NCBI GenBank assembly: GCA_963719885.1 | Contig: CAVRDP010000026.1 | Coordinates: 1 to 64,000 of the forward strand | Source of the DNA: JANXQG01 sp963719885 | GTDB lineage: Bacteria > Planctomycetota > Planctomycetia > Pirellulales > Thermoguttaceae | Reading direction: 5' to 3' | Length of the DNA: 64,000 bases | Shown here: positions 1 through 9,247 of the stretch, one piece after another | How positions within the stretch are numbered: position 1 is the stretch's first letter | Layout of the letters: every line of letters begins with the position of its first letter | The notes under the pieces: model-generated | Database searches by the model: none | Seen by the model: the letters and a program-made list of their open reading frames with translations, nothing else | What the model was told of the DNA's origin: nothing | Translations under genes and position numbers: made by a program

Positions 1-88
1 CGACATGATGGATGCGAGTCGGTTGTTCCGTTGTCGTGGCCAGCTTACGCGTCCGGCCCTTTGATGTCGCATGGTTTGCTTTCGCCAT
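1..88 (-). CDS. Partial CDS, N-terminus of an unknown protein
   Basis: This gene runs off the left edge and only 29 residues are visible (MAKANHATSKGRTRKLATTT...). The ATG at 88 has a good ribosome binding site (AGGAG, 7 nt upstream), which is the main reason for calling a gene here. The visible residues are basic and rich in Thr and Lys, and no domain can be recognised. It lies downstream of the methyltransferase on the same strand and is probably part of the same integrated element. Confidence 0.5.
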   Translation of the reverse strand, partial: MAKANHATSKGRTRKLATTTEQPTRIHHV

Positions 89-210
89 TTTGGTTCTCCT
101 GATTAGGGTGGTCATTGCTCCGGTTTATGCCGGGGCAATGACGTGGTGTAAATGCGTGCCATGTCCGCGACATCGCGGCCAAGGCCGTCACAATCCTCTC
201 GACGCCAGGG

Positions 211-1453
211 CTACGATCCGGCTGTCTCGCCTGACGCGGTGGCCGGGTCCACTGCGGGGCCATATTCCTCGAAGGACCTGATCTCGGTTCTGTCTCGGCC
301 GTCAGCCCGTAGCTCTTCGATCAGTACCGGCAGTTCCGCCACCGGGAACTTCCAAAGTGCCGTCCCGCCGTTGCCGTACATGTACCGCACCAACTCCGAT
401 CCCGTCTGCCAGATCTCCACGCAGTACGGCATAGGGACGTGGAGATGGTGATAGCGGAAGCCATGCACCAACTCCTTCGGGTTGATGGACACGAAGATCG
501 CTTCAGCAACCGCCCCGCCCCGCCGTACTTCAGGGCCAAACTTATCCCAATCCACCAGCCAAAACTCCCGCAACTCGACCGGAGTCAACGGCTCAGCCAC
601 ATGCTTGGAGCCAGCGAAGAGAGGCGTTCGCATCACTTCGTCGAAAGCGGGGACTTGGATATTTGCCATTGCCGTCTTGCTGCGATCGACGTGAACTCCA
701 GCGTCACGCAACGCCCAAGTCCACCGTGCAAAATCAATCGGAACCGGTATCGTCTCAAGTGAAAACAGCGTGCCATCGTCAGTCAGCAGGCTGGCCAAGT
801 GGCGGGCGTAACGAGGGAAGTTCGGGTAAACAGGCTCCGCCGTCGCTTCCTCAATACCAGCGAACCGGCGACGGAATGACCGTATCGTTGGTAATATGGT
901 GAGCGACAACTAGGTCGAAAGTCTGGTTCTTCAACGCGTTGGGAAATGACCTCAAATCGGTGTGCAGACTGGCCTGGAAGAAACGCACGTTCGGCAGCTT
1001 CAGTTCTGCAGCCAACTTCGATGCACAGTCCAGCGTGCCCCGATCTTCCTCAAGCCCGATGACCTCCGCATCCGGAAAATGCTCTGCAAAGAAACATGCC
1101 TCGACACCGAGGTCGTAGCCAAGACGTAGCACCCGCTTGGGCTGTGGCAGATCAAGGGAAGCGAAGTAGGCAAGGAACTCTTCGTTCTGCTCGCCACACA
1201 TTTGCGAGTGAACCGCCAGCCGCACGGCGGCAGGATTCATGACTGCCGCACGGTCGAACCACCGTTGCATATAGGCCGTGGACTGGTCCTTCGGCATCTT
1301 CTCGGTTAAGCCGGCCTTCACCAAGTAGTCGGCCACGACCTGGGGAGTGCCGGGCTGGGGCCGCCACGGGCGATCGGTGTTTCGGATCGATGGGGTTTGC
1401 GGACGCTTGTGGCTGTGGAATTGATGCGGATCGAATTTATATGACTTGGACAT
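211..1453 (-). CDS. SAM-dependent methyltransferase-like protein, frameshifted
   Basis: Two overlapping frames make one protein of roughly 400 residues. The upstream frame (1453 to about 880) carries a Rossmann methyltransferase core: a motif I-like stretch KRVLRLGYDLG, an acidic motif II end (AEVIGLEED) and FDLVVAHH before the break. The downstream frame continues with RYARHLASLLTDDGTLFSLE, the usual 'compute, then report' part of class I methyltransferases, and a C-terminal region of unknown function. The break lies between 851 and 909. Motif I is degenerate (Gly-Tyr-Asp-Leu-Gly instead of GxGxG). The start at 1453 has GAGGAA 6 nt upstream. The substrate is unknown. The gene is cargo of the integrated element and follows the terminator of the parB-like gene. 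Confidence 0.55.
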
Positions 1454-1491
1454 TGTTGTTCCTCGCGATAAAGGAGAAAGTGATCAAGGAT

Positions 1492-1526
1492 AAAAGCCCG
1501 TGGCCGCGACAACCGCAGCCACGGGC
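1492..1526 (-). terminator. Intrinsic terminator after the parB-like gene
   Basis: On the minus strand a 9-bp perfect stem (GCCCGTGGC with GCCACGGGC, 13-nt loop) is followed directly by TTTT. It lies between the parB-like gene and the methyltransferase, both on the minus strand, and so would end parB transcription. Confidence 0.6.
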
Positions 1527-1535
1527 ACAACCCCA

Positions 1536-1598
1536 TTGGCCCCATTTGGGGCCAACGGGCTTTGCGAGCCCCACCGGCCCCATTTGGAGCCGATGGGG
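1536..1598. repeat. Tandem hairpins with a shared GGCCCCATTTGG core
   Basis: Two adjacent inverted repeats share the core GGCCCCATTTGGRGCC. The first (1536-1555) is a perfect 8-bp stem around ATTT; the second (1569-1598) is imperfect but flanked by CCCCA/TGGGG. They lie just upstream (relative to the plus strand, downstream) of the terminator in the gap between the parB-like and methyltransferase genes. Function unknown; a protein-binding site or an extra transcription end are both possible. Confidence 0.4.
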
Positions 1599-1635
1599 AA
1601 CGTGATACAGTCTTATGGGTGGTGCCAGGGGGCAC

Positions 1636-2902
1636 TTAGGGCTCGACCAGCGGTTGCCCATCGGGACCCCAGGGACCGGCGAACTCGTCAGGATCGTGGT
1701 CGGGCTCACGATCGTCGTCGTCGTAATCCTGATCGTCGCCTGGCCCACCGGCGAACTGACCGAGTCCCATCGCCCGCAGCCGCTCCAGCCCGGGACTGGG
1801 CTTTGTGGCCACTTCATTGGAGTCCGACTCCTGCTGCTCTGCCTCTGCCTTGGTCCGTAAGATCGGTTCCAGCTCGGCAGAAAGATCGACGAAGCGTTGG
1901 TAGACCTTGGCAATGTCTCCTGCGGACATGTCGTCAATGGCCTTATTCAAGCCATCGACCTCGATCCGCGACACGCCGCCGTCGGAACGCAACATCGCCT
2001 TGTAGCGGAACCCGGGATCCGTCAAGTCTTGGTTCTTCTCAAGGGCAATCCGCCAGCTCTTGACCAGTTGCGGCGTCAGGCGGCTTTGGGGCCACGTCTT
2101 GTTGACCGACACGGTCAGGTCGGCGTCCTGGGCCTTGAGGGCAGCCACCTCGGCGGCGATTTGAGCGTTCGTGACCTCAAGCCACACCTTGAAGTGTGCC
2201 ATGAAGGCATCGCGGAGACTGTGCTTGCTGGCGGCAGCCAGCAAGGATGCTGCGTTCGTTGCCTGAATACCAGTGCGACTTCACGAACGCCATCATTTCC
2301 TCGTCACCTGCCAACGCCAAGTCGCGGTCGATGGTGCTTTCACCGACGTTGAGCAACTGGGCGATCGCCTTCCGGGGCATACCGAGTTCGTACAGCTTCT
2401 TCGTCGCCTTCAGCCGGCCCTCGTAGGCCAGCGGACGGCGTACCGTGTTGGCAGAAATGCCGGTCGCCACCATGACCAGGTCGCTGGTCTCAGCGGCCAT
2501 GACGTTGGCTGGCAAGAGCATCTCGGGCGTGAACCCCAATACCTTCTCGTCGATCAACTGCTTCAATGCGAAGTAGCGGCCGTGGCCGTCAACCAGCAGG
2601 TATGTGCCATTGCCGAGATCACGCAACAGGATCGGCGTGTGAATGCCGTGGTGCTGCATGATGCTCTCCTTGAGCGGCTGGAGAGATTTCTCGGAAAACG
2701 GATTGGTGCCGCTCCCCTCGCGGAAGGCGTAATCCGCCTCGCGGACTACGATCTTCGAGAATGGGACCTGCCGGAGGGTCTTCTTTGATCCTTCCAGCAC
2801 AAACGCTTCGACTTTCGTCTCGGACGATGTCGGCTTGGGCGGCTTCGGTGCCGCGGCCTTGGGCGAACCCGTCGCCCCCTTCGGTTTTTGGGTGGTTGCC
2901 AT
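1636..2902 (-). CDS. ParB-like partition/nuclease-domain protein, frameshifted
   Basis: The protein begins with a Lys/Pro/Ala-rich tail (residues 1 to 35), followed by a ParB N-terminal domain: KIVVREADYAFREG, then PILLRDLGNGTYLLVDGHGR, the ParB/sulfiredoxin signature. A helix-turn-helix follows (PRKAIAQLLNVGESTIDRDL). The frame changes near 2240-2270 and the second frame ends in a very acidic tail (GDDQDYDDDDREPD). The ATG at 2902 is chosen because AAGGAG lies 6 nt upstream; an ATG 12 codons further up has no such site. Proteins like this on integrated elements act in partition or transcription silencing. No parA is visible, so this is more likely an element-specific regulator. Either a sequencing error or a real break could explain the frameshift. 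Confidence 0.65.
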
Positions 2903-3128
2903 TTGGCAACTCCTTTCAAAAAAGAATGTGAAATACACGGCCCGCGACGTGCTGGCCGTGGTCCTGTTCCACTAAGCCGCCTTCCTAGGGCGACTATGTG
3001 GGCGACGACCGGACTCGTCGTCGCCTCGATTGTCAAAGAACAAGGCTGGTCTTTGCCAGCGGTCAGCTTGGTCGGGTTGACCATGCGGGTCGCGGCGGCC
3101 TTGTTGAAGGCCGCGGCGACTCGAAGGG

Positions 3129-3365
3129 TCAAAGGAGGCCCACCTCGCCGGTGTCAGCGGCGAGGTGGGCCAGGGAAAACCATCGAGCCACCGTAGCATC
3201 GTCTCTGGCACGGATTGCCTGATACACCTCGTGCCGGTGGACCGGCACTTCCTTCGGGGCCGTGATGCCCAGGCGGACCTTGTCTCCGCGGATCTCGATA
3301 ATGACAATCTCGATGTCGTCGTTGATGACAATGCTCTCGTTCCTCTTACGCGATAAAACCAGCAT
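3129..3365 (-). CDS. csrA: CsrA/RsmA-type RNA-binding regulator
   Basis: CsrA binds GGA motifs in mRNA leaders as a dimer and blocks or aids translation. The 78-residue protein begins MLVLSRKRNESIVI, and the key RNA-contact residues are present: Leu4, Arg6 and, in PKEVPVHRHEVY, Arg44. The last 15 residues go beyond the usual 60-70 and are encoded by a strong GC-rich hairpin (about 3138-3173) that may also act as a transcription end. AAGGAG lies 8 nt before the ATG. It is carried here by the integrated element between the DUF3102 and ParB-like genes. A horizontally carried csrA could act on host transcripts or on the element itself. Confidence 0.9.
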   Translation of the reverse strand: MLVLSRKRNESIVINDDIEIVIIEIRGDKVRLGITAPKEVPVHRHEVYQAIRARDDATVARWFSLAHLAADTGEVGLL

Positions 3366-3449
3366 GTTCTTACTCCTTTGGCATTTGCCCTTGGTTTTCC
3401 AAGACTCTTTCGGCGAGCCTTGGTGGTTAGTTACATTCCTGCAAGCGGC

Positions 3450-4466
3450 CTACTTGGGCTTGAAAAGTTCACACGGGTCCAGCCGATTCTTCAACTCCTT
3501 GGCCATGGCCATGGCCATGAGCGTCGGATCGATTCCCTGGTTACGAGCAGCCAGGCTGCATTTGCGTTTCCCGTAGTCCAGCAGGACGCGACGCACCTCC
3601 TTGAGAACCGCCCCCATGCCGGCATTGACCCGGTCGGTGACAATCTGGCTCTCCAGCGTGGTCCCTGCGGCTGATAGCTTACGAAGGCGACGGCAGCGGT
3701 CCTCGTGATCTTTCGTCCGGACCGCCTGGGCCTTTTGGCGGGAAGCCGTGGGTGTGCGTGCCCGCTCCACTGATTCGGCTGCCTTCTTAGCATCAACACG
3801 GCTTTCGTCGTGTGCGTTGGGTCGGAGTTGCTCCGAGTCGCCACCGGCGTCCAGGTAGTCCGCTACAGCCGACGCACCCGACCCGTTTGCCAAGGCCGAG
3901 TGCGGGAGTGCGAACACTTCCAGGACCGCCTCGATCGTCAAATGCGCCGGCAACGGCGCATTTCCTTTTGACTCACGGCAGCGCTGAGCGAGCCGCATGT
4001 ACTTTTGCCCGGTCCTGAGAGCGAACTTACAATTCTCCTCGACCCAGTCGATCCAACGGCCGTGTCCAACCAAGTCTTTGGCACGCAGCAGCCCCTCGCC
4101 GGCAGCAAGTGCGTGCTGGAAACTCGTTCGGATGCCGGAATCATAAGCGTCGTGGTACCAATTGATCTCCGCGGCCAGCCCGGCGAGTTCGCGATCGCGA
4201 AGATTGCCCACCTCGGCGAGGACGAGGCAACCCATTGCCACTGGGGCTGCGCCGTTGCCCCCGTTTTCCTCGGTGGCCATGTTCTCGACCAGGACGCCGT
4301 GGTCGGCGGTGACGGGAATCAGTACGGAGTGGGTGTTCGTACTGTTGTCGTGCCCGCCACGGTCATCGTGGTCATGGACCTGGTGGTCCTCGTGCGGGAC
4401 GCCGCCGTGTTGGTCGTCAGGCTCGACCGGAGTGAATTTGACTTCTATTACTGTTGCATTACTCAC
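3450..4466 (-). CDS. DUF3102-domain protein
   Basis: The 338-residue protein has an N-terminal His/Asp-rich segment (HDHDDRGGHDN). A DUF3102 domain follows from about residue 75 to 175 (ELAGLAAEINWYHDAY through GRWIDWVEENCKFALRTGQKYMRLA). The C-terminal half is charged and predicted helical, with many Lys/Arg. DUF3102 proteins are usually found on plasmids, phages and integrated elements; their role is not established. I chose the GTG at 4466 (VSNATVIEV), which has GGGAAG 5 nt upstream, rather than the longer open frame that overlaps the upstream DUF1580-like gene. Confidence 0.7.
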   Translation of the reverse strand: MSNATVIEVKFTPVEPDDQHGGVPHEDHQVHDHDDRGGHDNSTNTHSVLIPVTADHGVLVENMATEENGGNGAAPVAMGCLVLAEVGNLRDRELAGLAAEINWYHDAYDSGIRTSFQHALAAGEGLLRAKDLVGHGRWIDWVEENCKFALRTGQKYMRLAQRCRESKGNAPLPAHLTIEAVLEVFALPHSALANGSGASAVADYLDAGGDSEQLRPNAHDESRVDAKKAAESVERARTPTASRQKAQAVRTKDHEDRCRRLRKLSAAGTTLESQIVTDRVNAGMGAVLKEVRRVLLDYGKRKCSLAARNQGIDPTLMAMAMAKELKNRLDPCELFKPK

Positions 4467-4533
4467 GATGTCTTCCCTTCTTGGGTTCGGGGACTGATAA
4501 CTGAAACTCGTATAGCTCGCTACGGTCGCCTGG

Positions 4534-4833
4534 CTAGAGCCCTTCCTCGGCCAGCACGCGGGCCACACGCTCGGCTTCCTGGGCCTGGTGGGCACGCTGG
4601 TCGTGGCCAGGAGCAGGTTGGGCGTTGATTTGTTGGGTGAACCGACAGGCAGCTTCCTTGGAGCTATACCGACTGCCGCCGACAACGATCGACTCCAACA
4701 CCACGCCCCGTCGGCCACGCCCCGACATCCATCTCCACACGGACGCGACCGACATACCTTTGCCCGACCGGCCAGGGAACAGCCGGGCGACTTGTTTGAT
4801 GGTGAGGAGTGTTTCTGTGGTTGGGTCGATCAT
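4534..4833 (-). CDS. DUF1580-like / excisionase-like helix-turn-helix protein
   Basis: A 99-residue protein starting MIDPTTETLLTIKQVARLFP. The layout is that of a MerR/excisionase-type winged helix: LTIKQVARLFP (first helix), GMSVASVWRWMSGR (recognition helix), then SIVVGGSRYSSKEAACRF (wing and third helix). Short proteins of this kind (DUF1580) are known mainly from planctomycetes. The position between the DUF3102 gene and a phased motif array (4963-5050) fits a role as an element regulator or recombination directionality factor. That role is inferred from context. Confidence 0.6.
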   Translation of the reverse strand: MIDPTTETLLTIKQVARLFPGRSGKGMSVASVWRWMSGRGRRGVVLESIVVGGSRYSSKEAACRFTQQINAQPAPGHDQRAHQAQEAERVARVLAEEGL

Positions 4834-4962
4834 GGCTGGGTCTCGCTTGCGAACCGATAATTACCACAGAATCAGGCGTTTTCCGCAGAACCGTACGGTC
4901 CCAGAATGCCGGATGTCCTTGCAGACTAAGGACTTGAGGGAACGCGAGAAAATTGGCGAGTG

Positions 4963-5050
4963 ATCCGGAATGATCCGGAAAGTCGTTCGTTAGAAGAGGC
5001 TCAATCCGGATTGGATCCGGATTGGTCATGGAATGCTGCTTAAATCCGGA
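4963..5050. promoter_or_regulatory. Helically phased ATCCGGA motif array (iteron/operator-like)
   Basis: ATCCGGA occurs five times at 4963, 4973, 5004, 5015 and 5044. The offsets from the first copy are 10, 41, 52 and 81 bp, close to whole turns of the DNA helix, so all copies face the same side. The array lies 130-217 bp upstream of the DUF1580-like gene in an otherwise gene-free stretch (4834-5408). This fits an operator, origin iterons or a partition site for the element's own DNA-binding proteins. I see no other structure in 5051-5408. Confidence 0.45.
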
Positions 5051-5408
5051 GCATTCCAGTTGCGTTGGCAGCGGCTGGGCCGGTCAGCCTTGGTGTGGCC
5101 TACCGACCACTTGATTGTTCTGGCAGGTTAGAGAAGTGTCGGGCTGTTGTCTTGTCTCCCCCGCATTGGCGTGTGGGATCGCTAGTCCTGGCCAAGCTTA
5201 GCAGCCTACTCGGATGGCGTGAGAATGTTGGCCAATGGACGGGCGGAACCCCGGCACGGCACATGGCCACGAGAGCGGCCGACTGATGTTCAAGCCGCCT
5301 GTTGAGTCTGTACTTATTCGATCGCGCTACGCCGCTGCCACCGATGGCGGTCGGAACCCTTGTGGAAGGCCGGTTGAAAATCCAATTGTGGCAGTCGCGG
5401 AACTTGGC

Positions 5409-7491
5409 TCATTGATCGTCACCGGAGGGCTGGTTGAGCAGTTGACTAAGACCTTCCGCGTCCCGGTACACGACAATATCATCGATCACGCCCTGGTCGT
5501 AACCACCGCGTTCCATGAGGTTCTTCACTTTTCGCCAGAGCTTCTCGGATTTGGATTCTTCCAGGTCGTATGACAAATACAGCTCGCCAAGTATCTCGCG
5601 AAGCCGATCTTGTGGTGGGGTTGGATCAACCCATCCTTGCCCTGCTTGCTCGGCGTGCTCGTCCTCGTCCACGAGATCCTGGATCTGGTCCTTGGTAACG
5701 ATGGAATGCCCGAGGTTTGCGGCTGGTGAATCGCTCTTGGGTGCGTACTTCTTACCGCTTCTGGCATATTTCTCCCACGTTGATTCGGATAAGGGGAGTT
5801 TATAGTCTGGATTCTCGTCCCAGCCGTGCTCCTTCAACCAGGCATACGCCTCCGCATACGTGGGGTTACCCTGGTCCTTTTCAGCCATCTTGAACTTCGC
5901 ATACTCCCAAGACCGATAGGCCAGGACGTAGTGCGGCGGAGGTTCCTTCTGGGGGCTGGTGGAGAACGTCCGAATCAGGCGGCGAAATCGCCTCGTCATC
6001 GGTCTCCGCAGGGCTGTCATCTTCTTCTGACCCGTTGAGCCGATTACGGAGGATGTCTTTGTTGAGACCCAACAGCATCGCCATCTGTTCCATCGTGACG
6101 AGATCGTCCGTTTGTTCGCTTGATGGGGATTCCGGCTGCGGTTCGGTGTCCTCGCAGGCAGGCGTTTCAATGCGAAGGATGGCCTCTTCGAGAGAACGCC
6201 AACCATGGGCGAGTTTTTCGTAGGACTCTTCGAGAAAGCGGAGTTCGGGGTTGTCAGAATTGGCAACAGCCGCCTCCGATGCCTTCACCTTCGCCGCTAG
6301 CTCAACCAGGTGACGCGATAGCTCGGGGACAGACATGAGCCGAGAGTCTTTTTCGACACAGCCAGCGCGAGCCAACTCCGGCTTCTCCCGGACCGCCGTC
6401 AAGTGCGTTTCGATTTCCTGCCGGATCTGCTCGAACAACACAACCGTGCGGTCAAGGGCTTTTTCCAGAAGACGGTAGGACGTGGCATACTCGCCCAACG
6501 CGTGCTTGTCAAGGAGCGGCCTGTTGCGTTTAGCCCAGAATTTCTTCCACCACCCGGCTTTGCTGTCGATCGGCCCACCGTACTCCCAATGCATCATTTC
6601 CAATCTGAGTTCCCCCAAAGAGAGAGCTACCCTATACGTTGCGAACTGAATCGGGTTCGCGTAGTCGGTCACTTCCACCACAGGCGGATGCCTCGTTGGT
6701 CTTTCAACATACGACGTAGCCTTACCGCCTTCGAGCAAGCTCACCTTGTCGGCAGAAGCCTCATGAATGCCTGCGAGAAAAGAGCACTCATGTTTGTACT
6801 CAGAGTAGTACGCGACCAGGTCGTTGGCCTCGCGCAACAGCCTTTCCAACGAGCCGGAGGCACGTGGCAGATCTTTTGGTGGGACGACGTGGAGCGACGG
6901 GCCGTCTGATTTTCGTAGAAAGTCAGGTAGGTCGATCTCATCCTTGTCACGGTGGGGGACGCCCCCGAGGATTGCACCCATCACACTGTCCCAGGAATCA
7001 GGTTGAGAGCCCTTTGTGACAACCCGTTTTATATGCTCCCACGCCATGTCATCGCTCACCAAACAGGGCTGACAAACCATGGTCCCATCCCTCAACTTTG
7101 GCACAGACCATTTTTGCCGGTTGAGCCAAGCAGCACATGCAGAACCTCGATACTTTGTATCCCAGACGACGTTCCAGAAGACGTTTCTTGCCAGCAGCCA
7201 GATTTCCGGGGGACTTATAGTTCTCCAGTCGATGTCGATTCGGTCATAGAGCGTCGTTGTTGCATCGTCGATTCGCAACTTTGGCCAGCAGCGAGAAATT
7301 GGTTGCCAGCCACTTATCAATGCATCACATAGAGACCCGAGCAGCGGCTCGTAATCCTGTACCTCTTCGCCCGCAGGCTTCGTCGCCGTTTCGACGATCT
7401 TTCGGTACGCCTGAAGACACGCAACCCCCGCCTCACGGGCAGCCTGCAATAATTCAGGCGAAATCTCACTGTCATTTTCCGCGTCGGACAC
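5409..7491 (-). CDS. Large unknown protein of the integrated element, frameshifted
   Basis: Two frames give one protein of about 690 residues that I do not recognise. The upstream frame starts with GTG at 7491 (VSDAENDSEISPELL), has a Cys/Trp-rich middle (ACAAWLNRQKW, MVCQPCLVSDD) and a long charged helical part with coiled-coil character. An acidic stretch (SEEDDSPAETDDE) precedes the break. The downstream frame continues with PPPHYVLAYRSWEYAKFKM, a KYARSGKKYAP segment and an acidic C-terminus. The switch is at the run of five G at 5951-5955 (CCCCC on the coding strand), a likely homopolymer error. The YAEAYAWLKEHG...STWEKYARSG part looks like a small DNA-binding motif. Confidence 0.5.
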
Positions 7492-7516
7492 TTGGTCTTC
7501 TTCCCACTCACTCCCG

Positions 7517-7627
7517 TTATCCCATCTCCTTGGCGATCATCCGGGCCTGCTCCAGGTTCTTCTTGGCGGAGACCGCCGTCGTGTTGGCCCTCGCGTGGCC
7601 CAACGCCACTTGGGCCGATTGGTGCCA
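7517..7627 (-). pseudogene. Relic of a second tyrosine integrase, C-terminus only
   Basis: A 36-codon open stretch ends with TAA and reads LGHARANTTAV then KKNLEQARMIAKEMG. This is the C-terminal motif of tyrosine recombinases (box II GH, then the nucleophile region and final helix). The catalytic tyrosine position is Ser here (VSAKK for VYAEK). The relic sits between the intact integrase and the start of the large unknown gene, so it probably remains from an earlier or tandem insertion into the same tRNA site. Confidence 0.6.
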
Positions 7628-7697
7628 TACTGACAATCATGTTTCAGGCATAACCGATGGTCAATGGGGGCATGCCACCAGGAGACTCGTCCCACCG

Positions 7698-9008
7698 TTA
7701 TCCCAGCTTCTCCATGACCTCCTTGGCCTTCTCGCGATCGATTTCGGCGTATATCTCCGAGGTCACGGCCGAAGAGTGGCCCAAGATGATCCTGGCCAAT
7801 TCGATCCCATAGGCGGCCCGGATGCGGGTGGCGGCGGTATGCCGAAGCTGGTTCGGATGCCAGCAATTCTGGCGACGCCACTCGGCCGCTAGCCCAAGTA
7901 ACCGTTCTCGCTCGGCGGCATCCATCCCAGCCGTCCCGGCGGCGACCTTCTTTGCGGAGGGGATGTTTCGGAGTTGTTTGGGCATGCCGAAGGCCAATTC
8001 GCAACCACGGCGGATTGCGTGGTCGTAGGCGTGGTTGTTGTAGCGTTCGCCGGGAGCCCGCCTCGGCCGCGATTTCCGCTGCGGCTTTCGCCCCATCCTG
8101 GGCTTTGGCGTCTTCCGGTTCTTCGCCCTCTGGGCCAGAGACCAAGCCCGGCCTTCTTTGGGTGAGAACAGGTAGGCGTGCAGATCGGTCTTGAGCCAGG
8201 GTTTGATGATTTCCTGGGCGTGTGGACCAAGGAAGATCACCCGCTCCTTCTCATGGTGCTCTGTCTTGTGGGAATGCGGCCGGTATTCCCATATCTTGCC
8301 CTGCATGTTGATGTCAATGGCCCGCATGATGCACGCCTCGCCAGGGCGACATGCCGACCAAATCTGCAAGTTGATCATGGCCCAGACCTGGGGCGTGACG
8401 AAGTGCTCGATGGCAGCGATGCGTTCGTCCGAAACTGCTCTAACGGGTGGTCTTTCGATCGCCTCGCCGACCCGCAGGCCCTCGACAGAGCAAAGAGCTC
8501 GCCACACGGTTTCGGGCACCATTTCACGAGACACGCCCCACTTGAACATGGAGCGGATACGGCTGACGTGCTGGTTGATCCGCTTGCGGCAGATTCCGGC
8601 CTCGATCAACTTCAGGCGACAAGCGACGAGAGCGAGCGGGCCGAAGTCGGCGACCGGCACAGATCCGTAAAGCTGCCGGACTGGGCGTAAGGCGGTCTTG
8701 AAGCTACGGACCTCGCTGGTGGGCACGCTATTTTTGACATACCGCTGTTTGGCATGCTTCCAGAAGGCCAGAACCAAATCGTTGACGGCAATGGGACTGG
8801 CAGCCGCGGAAGTGGCGGCTGAACCGTTAGCGGCGGGAACTTGGTGGCGACCGACAAGCCATTCCGCGATCAAGCGATCATATCGCTCGTAGCTTTCCGG
8901 GCTGCCGTGTTTTCCGAGATAGTGATCGTGCCCGGCGATCCTGACTACGGCGAGATTTTTTGGCTTGTAGTGGCGATATTTTGGCGTGGGGGGACGGTTC
9001 TTCGGCAT
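7698..9008 (-). CDS. Tyrosine recombinase / integrase
   Basis: This 436-residue site-specific recombinase is the likely integrase of the 1-9130 element. An N-terminal SAM-like core-binding domain (about residues 60-170) is followed by the catalytic domain. Visible catalytic motifs are Arg I in WSACRPGEA, the HxxR box in HPNQLRHTAATRIR, LGHSS, and the nucleophile Tyr in SEIYAEID. A basic insertion (KPRMGRKPQRKSRPRR) lies in the catalytic domain. GAGAGGAGCTG precedes the ATG at 9008. The gene reads away from the tRNA-Asn 3' end only 121 bp away, the classical arrangement for integration into a tRNA gene. Confidence 0.9.
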   Translation of the reverse strand: MPKNRPPTPKYRHYKPKNLAVVRIAGHDHYLGKHGSPESYERYDRLIAEWLVGRHQVPAANGSAATSAAASPIAVNDLVLAFWKHAKQRYVKNSVPTSEVRSFKTALRPVRQLYGSVPVADFGPLALVACRLKLIEAGICRKRINQHVSRIRSMFKWGVSREMVPETVWRALCSVEGLRVGEAIERPPVRAVSDERIAAIEHFVTPQVWAMINLQIWSACRPGEACIMRAIDINMQGKIWEYRPHSHKTEHHEKERVIFLGPHAQEIIKPWLKTDLHAYLFSPKEGRAWSLAQRAKNRKTPKPRMGRKPQRKSRPRRAPGERYNNHAYDHAIRRGCELAFGMPKQLRNIPSAKKVAAGTAGMDAAERERLLGLAAEWRRQNCWHPNQLRHTAATRIRAAYGIELARIILGHSSAVTSEIYAEIDREKAKEVMEKLG

Positions 9009-9031
9009 GAGTGCAGCTCCTCTCAGCCCTG

Positions 9032-9053
9032 AGAGTAGTACCGGTACTACTCT
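9032..9053. promoter_or_regulatory. Perfect 22-bp palindrome before the integrase gene
   Basis: AGAGTAGTACC is followed immediately by its exact reverse complement, with the centre at 9042/9043. The palindrome ends 23 bp before the integrase ATG, overlapping the likely promoter, so it is a good candidate for an operator that controls integrase expression. A terminator is less likely because the T run is only on the plus strand, where no gene is read. Confidence 0.5.
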
Positions 9054-9129
9054 TTTCAGGACTTATGAGCCGCACTGCCGAACGCCGACAGGTATCCTAA
9101 GTCAAGGATTCGGCAGGATTTAAGTAAAG

Positions 9130-9202
9130 CTCCCCGGGTAGGACTCGAACCTACGACCCAGCGGTTAACAGCCGCTTGCTCTACCGACTGAGCTACCGAG
9201 GA
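9130..9202 (-). tRNA. tRNA-Asn (GTT)
   Basis: The cloverleaf is complete on the minus strand. The acceptor stem TCCTCGG pairs with CCGGGGA and has G as discriminator base (9130). The D arm is present (AGCTCAGTCGGTAGAGC). The anticodon loop is CTGTTAACC with anticodon GTT, and the T arm contains GGTTCGAGTCC. CCA is not encoded. The 3' end faces the integrase, so the 3' half of this gene is the likely attachment site; the other copy would lie left of the window. Confidence 0.95.
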
Positions 9203-9218
9203 AAGCGTCGGAATTCTT

Positions 9219-9247
9219 ATAATAATGACCGGCCTACGCGTTGGCAA
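9219..9247 (-). promoter_or_regulatory. Sigma70-type promoter of tRNA-Asn
   Basis: On the minus strand TTGCCA (9242-9247) and TATTAT (9219-9224) are separated by exactly 17 bp. The -10 box ends 17 bp before the tRNA 5' end. The rest of 9248-9551 holds no gene that I can support. Confidence 0.6.

Noticed and set aside
3020..3046. The phrase ATTGTCAAAGAACAA as an rRNA-operon or regulatory mark
   Set aside because: It recurs near 37800 and 59985 within the composite repeats, but the match is short and flanking sequence at 3020 is unrelated, so chance or a common short motif cannot be excluded.
3129..9130. A second copy of the tRNA-Asn 3' end (attachment site) inside the window
   Set aside because: I searched by eye for the T-arm sequence GGTTCGAGTCC and its complement in 1-9130 and saw only the tRNA gene itself; the other end is probably outside the window.
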